DNA from: Azorinus chamasolen
Lineage: Eukaryota; Mollusca; Bivalvia; Cardiida; Solecurtidae
Direction of reading: 5' to 3'
DNA length: 64,000 nucleotides
Assembly: GCA_963576725.1 (NCBI GenBank)
Contig: OY755240.1
Coordinates: 35,844,663 to 35,908,662 of the forward strand
Made by a program: the position numbers and the translations under genes. This document shows positions 58,536 through 64,000 of this stretch, piece by piece. Every line of letters begins with the position of its first letter. The first letter of the stretch is position 1. Under the pieces are notes generated by a model. That model was given only the letters and a program-made list of their open reading frames with translations, was not told the origin of the DNA and ran no database searches.

Positions 58536-58909
58536 GATTATATAATATAGATCTGATTCTACAATTTGTGTCATGATACAAATAATAATGTCTTTATTTA
58601 AAAAGAAATGATATTTACACAGTCATTTTTTTTCTTTCTCAGACAATTCGTTAGGGAAAATGTTGCATGCTTTCATACTAGCAGCAAATTTGTGATAACC
58701 ATAGCAACCAGTTTAGACCCAGACTGTTGAACGTTCTGAGTGTATTTCTAGAAATATAGTAAGGGTGAAAATAGAGAATTGCGGAGGACGGCAATGTTTG
58801 CAGGCTTTAATGTTTTAGATTGCGCATAGTTAAGATAAGCTAATCTCGCCTTGGCTAAACTTGCATGTTTATCAAGCCGGATACTGCTTAATATTTTCCC
58901 TGTTTACTA

Positions 58910-59096
58910 CAGTAAAACCTCTCTATAACGAATATTTAATTGTGTTAATTAGTTGGTATTTAGAGCAGGTGGCTGCTTAAAGCAAGGTGAAAGTAAAACA
59001 GGACGCTCCTATAGGAGCGTTCTGTTTTACTTTCACCTTGCTTTAAGCACCCATCTGTCTTTAACACAAAATAATTGACGTAATTTAGTGGCCGAT
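58910..59096. mobile_element. Pogo/Tigger-like MITE (right end lost)
   Basis: CAGTAAAACCTCTCTATAAC start, then GCAGGTGGCTGCTTAAAGCA, a perfect central hairpin AGGACGCTCCTATAGGAGCG-type, and GCTTTAAGCACCCATCTGTC. The sequence breaks at GTGGCCG before the terminal repeat. Confidence 0.65.
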
Positions 59097-59189
59097 AGCT
59101 TTCTGATCTTGATATACACTGTTTGCATGTAAAGGGCTTGAAAAAGTACACCTATGAGGTAACGATAAACGATATAAAAAGTTTCTCTA

Positions 59190-59380
59190 CATTATAGCAA
59201 TAATCATACAGAATACATGCAAAAGCTGGCCATTGTTAAATATAATGTATATATTGTGTTGTAAATGTTTTGTTCTGAATTATACATTATAGTAATAATC
59301 ATACAGAATACATGCAAAAGCTGTCCATTGTTAAATGTAATGTATATATTGTGTTTAAAATGTTTTGTTCTGAATTTTCT
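59190..59380. repeat. Two-copy 95-bp tandem duplication
   Basis: AATAATCATACAGAATACAT and the following GCAAAAGCTG-CCATTGTTAA recur after 95 bp with few differences. Confidence 0.85.
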
Positions 59381-59611
59381 GATACACTAAACAAACAGTG
59401 TAGAGTCATGTAATCCATTTTTCCATTTTGGAAAACAAAACATTAACAAGTTAAATATGTATAGTTTGTACTGTGATCAACATCTGTACTTTTATGTCTT
59501 ATTGCAATTAACATAATCGATAAGTATAACTACAAACATCAAGTCTCGGACTTCGCTGGTTCCCTTTTATTACTATATCATCAAATGCTGCATATCTTAA
59601 TCTACTATTCA

Positions 59612-59816
59612 CAGTAAAACATCTCTATAACGGCCACTAAATTACATCAAGTATTTTGTGTTTAAAGGCAGGTGGCTGCTTAAATCAAGGTGAAAGTAAA
59701 ACAGAACGCTCCAATATGAGCGTTCGTCTTTGCTTCAACATTGCTTTAAGCAGTCACCTGTCCTAATTACCAACTAATTAATACAATTTAGTGACCGTTA
59801 TAGAGAGGTTTTACTC
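59612..59816. mobile_element. Pogo/Tigger-like MITE (complete)
   Basis: CAGTAAAACATCTCTATAAC / GTTATAGAGAGGTTTTACT inverted ends, a long central stem (CAGGTGGCTGCTTAAATCAA...TTTAAGCAGTCACCTGTC) and a loop around CGCTCCAATATGAGCG. About 205 bp, no coding capacity. Confidence 0.7.
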
Positions 59817-60243
59817 TATATGCCAATCCCTTCTTTTACAGCCTGTTTTACTCGCGTTTGAAGTATACTTATGTTTGTCGGAAAACAGCTGTTACAGCTA
59901 ATGTTTATTGTTATATGGTATCCGACGTAAAACAAATGTTCTTGCATCTTGTATATTTTCAATCTTGTGTGGAATTATGAAAAATATTAAAACCCTTCAG
60001 AATTGGTAGTTTTGAAACAATGGTTTCAAAATTTACTTTTACACAAGCATTAGAGAGTTATGATATTAAATGTCAAAAATTGTGATCAATTCATTGGAAT
60101 ACTGTTTAAAATGACTGATGTTCGATTACATGTAAATCGAATGATCGGAACACTGCTAGTCTGGGGGTATAACATTTCAAACTTACATCTACTGAAAACT
60201 GTTACTGTTAAACATCAGACTGGTCATCAGCTCATCTCCTCCC

Positions 60244-60311
60244 CCACGCACGCACGCACGCACGCACGCACGAACGCACGCACGAACGCACGAACGCACG
60301 CACGCACGCAC
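60244..60311. repeat. (ACGC)n microsatellite
   Basis: About 16 tetranucleotide units with ACGA variants. It abuts the start of copy 2 of the segmental duplication. Confidence 0.95.
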
Positions 60312-60646
60312 CTTGTGAGTCTGTCCAAGGATAAACTGTAATCATAGTTCTACTGGAATAATGTTTTATTAGTTTTAGATATGACACTTTGATTCTTCTA
60401 GGAAAATGTACAATTCTTCTAGAATAATTTATTATTAGTGTTATATATATGACGCTTTAACTCTACAAAGAAAATCTACAATTCTACTCGAAGAATATAT
60501 TATTTTAAGACCACAAGTCTATATTCAAAACATGACAAACAAATAGTTTTGAATGATTTAAAAAGAGGATCGGAGTTTGTCCTAAGAGAGATTGAGATCG
60601 CAATCTATTCTGAATCGCAATTTCTACTTCAACATATATAACAGTT

Positions 60647-60877
60647 CTGTTTAAGGTTCTACAGTAGTCAAGTATCATAAGAAAGAAAGTGTGATCTTTA
60701 GTAAGGCTTTAAAGACTTCACCTCCCTTCAGAATTTAATATAGAAATGTATAGCCCGAAAATTGGCTAAATAACAAAAATGTATATTTTAGTATACCTTA
60801 TTCATATATGAAATGGAGTAAAAATTGTACCAGTATATGAATTGATCGTTGATTCGTCTATGATATGATCGTCAGCT
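60647..60877. other. Segment present only in copy 2
   Basis: Between ACAGTT and CCATCGTTCTGTAC, which are adjacent in copy 1 (about 48810). Contains CACCTCCCTTCAGAATTTA, the end of element S, so a partial element S or a larger repeat may have been inserted. Insertion in copy 2 versus deletion in copy 1 cannot be decided here. Confidence 0.8.
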
Positions 60878-60976
60878 CCATCGTTCTGTACATGCAAGGT
60901 TAACACAATTTCACACACTTTTCAGAGACAACGTTACCCTATTTTACTTCGTCGTAATTTACATTTATTGTTTTAG

Positions 60977-61221
60977 TACCCCTTCCGTAACCCACTTGTG
61001 CGCCTGAACGATGCAAGATCAATGTTAAGCGGTGGACTGAGAAGGAAACGGCCGAATTGAAACGGCAATCCGACGTTTCACACTTAAACCTCCAAATCAA
61101 ACAGACTGTTTGAAAGCAATCGCAAATGAATCAGCGTTTGTCACCCGAACATGGAATTAAATTCCGCGTGTGGCATGAAATACGAAGCCAAATGCCCGCT
61201 CAACTCAGTAAATTTATTTAG
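60977..61221 (+). pseudogene. Broken Myb/SANT-like exon (copy 2)
   Basis: Same sequence as 48924-49173 with a further lesion: a 5-bp loss turns the TWKHIKF stretch out of frame at about 61155. Two independent states of decay imply no selection on this exon in copy 2. Confidence 0.45.
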
Positions 61222-64000
61222 ACCTCTTTACCTACACGAAAAGGTTCATGTTGATATGCCAAATAACTGCATAGTTAGCGTTCACGAGCAGGTTCGCATA
61301 AGCGGCTCACACATTTATCCGATAAGTAAAATGTTGATATTTTCTGAAAACTGACAGCGTCAATATGACCTCTGCCGTATTAGTAGCTGAAACAGTCGTC
61401 ATTTAAAATACATTTTACTGGAAACTTATTATTAAACGTTTCCGACTATTAAGGTTCGATACCGTATAAAAACGGCTTAGCTGTATGTTTCTATCCTTAT
61501 CGACTATACAGACGATGTATATTACGAGCACGCACGCACTCCATTTGTTCCAAGATATATACCAGTTTTAAACCCTTAACTGACGTGTATTTTGTCGTCT
61601 GCTAAAATTCTCATCTGTTCCATTAGCTAACTTTCTGGTTTTTGTAATCTTTGCGTAAGCAAATGAATACAAAATTATAGGTGTATTCTCGCGTCGGTCA
61701 CATACTACTGTCGCCGACCTGACAATCGCCATTCCGAATGGCAGTCATTCAAGTAATTGATAAATTCAAAAGGCATTTATTAACATGACACCCGGAAGCG
61801 ATTGACAAAGACATTGTTTTTAAGGGTCAATAGCCGTTATGTCAAGGTATGGTTTTGTCTACGACCAGGTCTCTTAGAATTAACAAGCCTTGAAAAGTGT
61901 ATCTGTATGTACATGAACCTAAATACCATGCATGGTAATATCATTATAACTTTAATTTGCTATATTAACTATATATTAAGCCATGTTTGCACTAAGGATA
62001 GTTTAAGAATTGCCGATGTAGTTATCTTAACGAAGATAGTATTCTGGGAATGTCATGACACAACAACAGGGTATACTGGTAAATAGTTCATGGATTGTAT
62101 TTGTAAATTCTGAAACCTCATTCTATGTTGTTTGATTAATTGTTATGATCATTGATCAATAATATTAATTGTTTCATTTAAATACAGCATGTGTTTTAGT
62201 ATGCCATAGAGGTGAATTATTGGCATCGTCTGTATTAGTATTTAACTGTTATGCTTCCGTAATATTTCTCTTTAGATTACCTAGGTCTTAATGCGATGAA
62301 CCATTAATGCAGTTAAATATGTTTGTGCACTTCACATTGTGATTTTTTCATATAAATAATATATGCAACGTCTGTATATGAGTCTGATTGTCACAGGTTT
62401 CGTGGAAATACAGAGGCGGCGCAGTACGTAGGTTTAGCTGTAGTCTTAAACACATTTTTTTGCAGTGTATTGATAGAGGTTTTCAATGAAATGGCGCATT
62501 TCGTTATGTAAGTACAATTCACTGTTGTTCGTCATGTGTGATAAACAGTGCAACCTGCATAAACCAAACGTTTAACATTTTCGCTACCGAGCGTTGATTG
62601 GATGTTTTAGTCACCCCAAATTTAAATATTTAAAAACAAATATCGAAATGAGAACAAAACACTATATTTCGCGTACATTTTTGTCCTTAAATCCGGTCAT
62701 AATTAGTCATGTAGGAACAACACAACATTTCTTACAAAAAGGGAAGTCCTTGCTTGATCCAACGCCACCTCAGAATGGCTTAAGATTACCCCCCCCCCCC
62801 CAGTTACTGGTTCATGTTTGGACAGTCTTATTCTTATAAACCAACACCTTTTAGTCAAATACATAAATAATGTATTGCCAGATAGGAGACAGTGCGCATC
62901 TGATCAGTCAGCTCCAACAACAGCTGGCTGATTTGGATCTGCACTGGTTGCAAAACAATCCCAAAACAGGTCCACAGTGTTAAAAGGGCTAATGTAACAA
63001 CATAATTACAATAAGAGGAATTTCTGGTATTATGTTGTTCGCCTGACTGTCATCCGCCTTTAAACCGGCTTCCAGCCCTTTTAAATTTAGTTATACACCC
63101 CCCCCTGTGGTGGGTCTACATAGGAATCACCTTGTCCGTCCGGCCGTCACTCAGTCCGTCCGTCGCGTTTTTCCGGGACATTTGATTTGGCTCGTTTTGG
63201 AAATATATATATTATTCCTTAATCATTGTTGTAACTGTTGCGAAAACGGGTTTAACGTTACCTATTTTTACATAGAAATATAGCTATAAAGTGTTTCGCT
63301 CGTGTTTTACCTACTTCATCCCTTAATTTCTCAGTCATTAAAGGGCTTTCTAACCATAGGCCACACGGCCGGGTGCAAGGTCGGCCCGCTTGCTTGTGCA
63401 CGGTTCGAACCCGAGTTAAAATCTAGCTGGGTCAAAATGGTCTATTTTTCTTATGAAAATATACAATGTAATATAAATGCCTGGAAATCGCTTATATACT
63501 CCTTATATCACATCTAGTAATGTTTAATAATAGAGGCACCTCGATATGGATGCTATGTAGGAGTACATACATAGAGACGGATTGATAGTCCGTCCGTGTG
63601 TCTGTAAGAGTCGATTTTTGGGTCAAAATAGCTATCTATTTGAGAGGTGTTGTTTACCTGTTTCTGACCTTTATTTGTCAGTTTTTACAAGTCTGGTAGA
63701 TATCACCTTTTGCATGCGTCTAGTACTGATGTAGGACTACACATCAAGGTGCAACATTACCAGATCTAATGTTGTCTGACTGGTAGCCTGGTCGAACCTT
63801 GGTCAAAATGGTTATATTGGTTTATCAAAAAAACAAAAAACATTTGTTTTCTCTAAAACCAGTAAGACGTAAGAACTGAATTTGGGCATGCATGTTTGTA
63901 TTACATATGAGATTGTAAATGTGAATTTTGAGCAACATGAACAGTGTTGATTATTCTCACACCTGAAACGAATCGTTACGATAACAATGTAAAAGGCATT

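Larger units (their letters stand above)
60318..64000. repeat. Segmental duplication, copy 2 (cut by the window end)
   Basis: Direct repeat of 48482-52158. Starts AGTCTGTCCAAGG just after the ACGC microsatellite. Has a private 231-bp segment at 60647-60877 and the empty site for the PLE insertion near 61979. Contains duplicates of the hairpin (62881-62950) and the bivalve repeat (63088-63165). Confidence 0.95.

Overview
The window is animal nuclear DNA, AT-rich and mostly non-coding, and looks like a bivalve mollusc (probably a heterodont clam). The reasons are: spliced genes with GT-AG introns; two repeat families I associate with bivalve genomes (one opening TTATACCCCCGTAAACGAAG, one built on GACCTTCAAATGTGACATTG); a tRNA-derived SINE; many TTAA-flanked MITEs; and Penelope-like retroelements with an upstream GIY-YIG domain. 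The species is an inference from repeats, not from a marker gene.

Layout. 1-5.3 kb: the last two exons of a gene for a single-pass membrane protein with a Cys cluster after the membrane helix and a roughly 1,200-residue Asn/Asp/Ser/Lys-rich disordered tail. 5.3-7.6 kb: 3' flank with short tandem repeats and a foldback. 7.6-13.2 kb: a decayed composite of Penelope-like retroelement (PLE) sequence, with a GIY-YIG endonuclease part, an RT copy (A), then a second RT copy (B). 13.2-20.9 kb: non-coding DNA with MITEs and microsatellites. 20.97-23.38 kb: three short putative exons of one unidentified gene, with a SINE in an intron. 23.4-48.1 kb: a 24.7-kb satellite array of about 1,148-bp units, with a nearly identical nine-unit core, a second unit type carrying another repeat, and an inverted block. 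48.5-52.2 kb and 60.3-64.0 kb: a direct segmental duplication of at least 3.7 kb, each copy carrying a broken exon that resembles a Myb/SANT-like C-terminal module. 52.2-60.2 kb: a dense cluster of palindromic MITEs, including a 1.49-kb TTAA element with perfect 17-bp ends.

Main result. The PLE appears to be a selenoprotein-encoding retroelement. In-frame TGA codons lie at the same two places in both diverged RT copies: the first position of a CxC motif, and just before the RLYY/RLHY motif of the RT fingers. Two more lie in the endonuclease part. Both RT copies end in TAG, and that TAG starts a SECIS-like hairpin: helix I, internal loop, ATGA/GA quartet, 11-nt helix II, AAA, apical mini-stem. 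Copy B fits the type-2 SECIS plan closely. From memory, published work on N-terminal-endonuclease PLEs (Naiad) reports selenoprotein versions in clams and spiders, so the principle is known; these loci and hairpins are read here directly from sequence. Both copies also carry true lesions (TAA codons, frameshifts, a lost YLDD in copy A), so they are fossils.

PLE 3' ends recur at three more places: inside the satellite, in only one copy of the segmental duplication, and as a diverged relative near 56.8 kb. All but copy A keep a small GTGAC/GTCAC-type hairpin.
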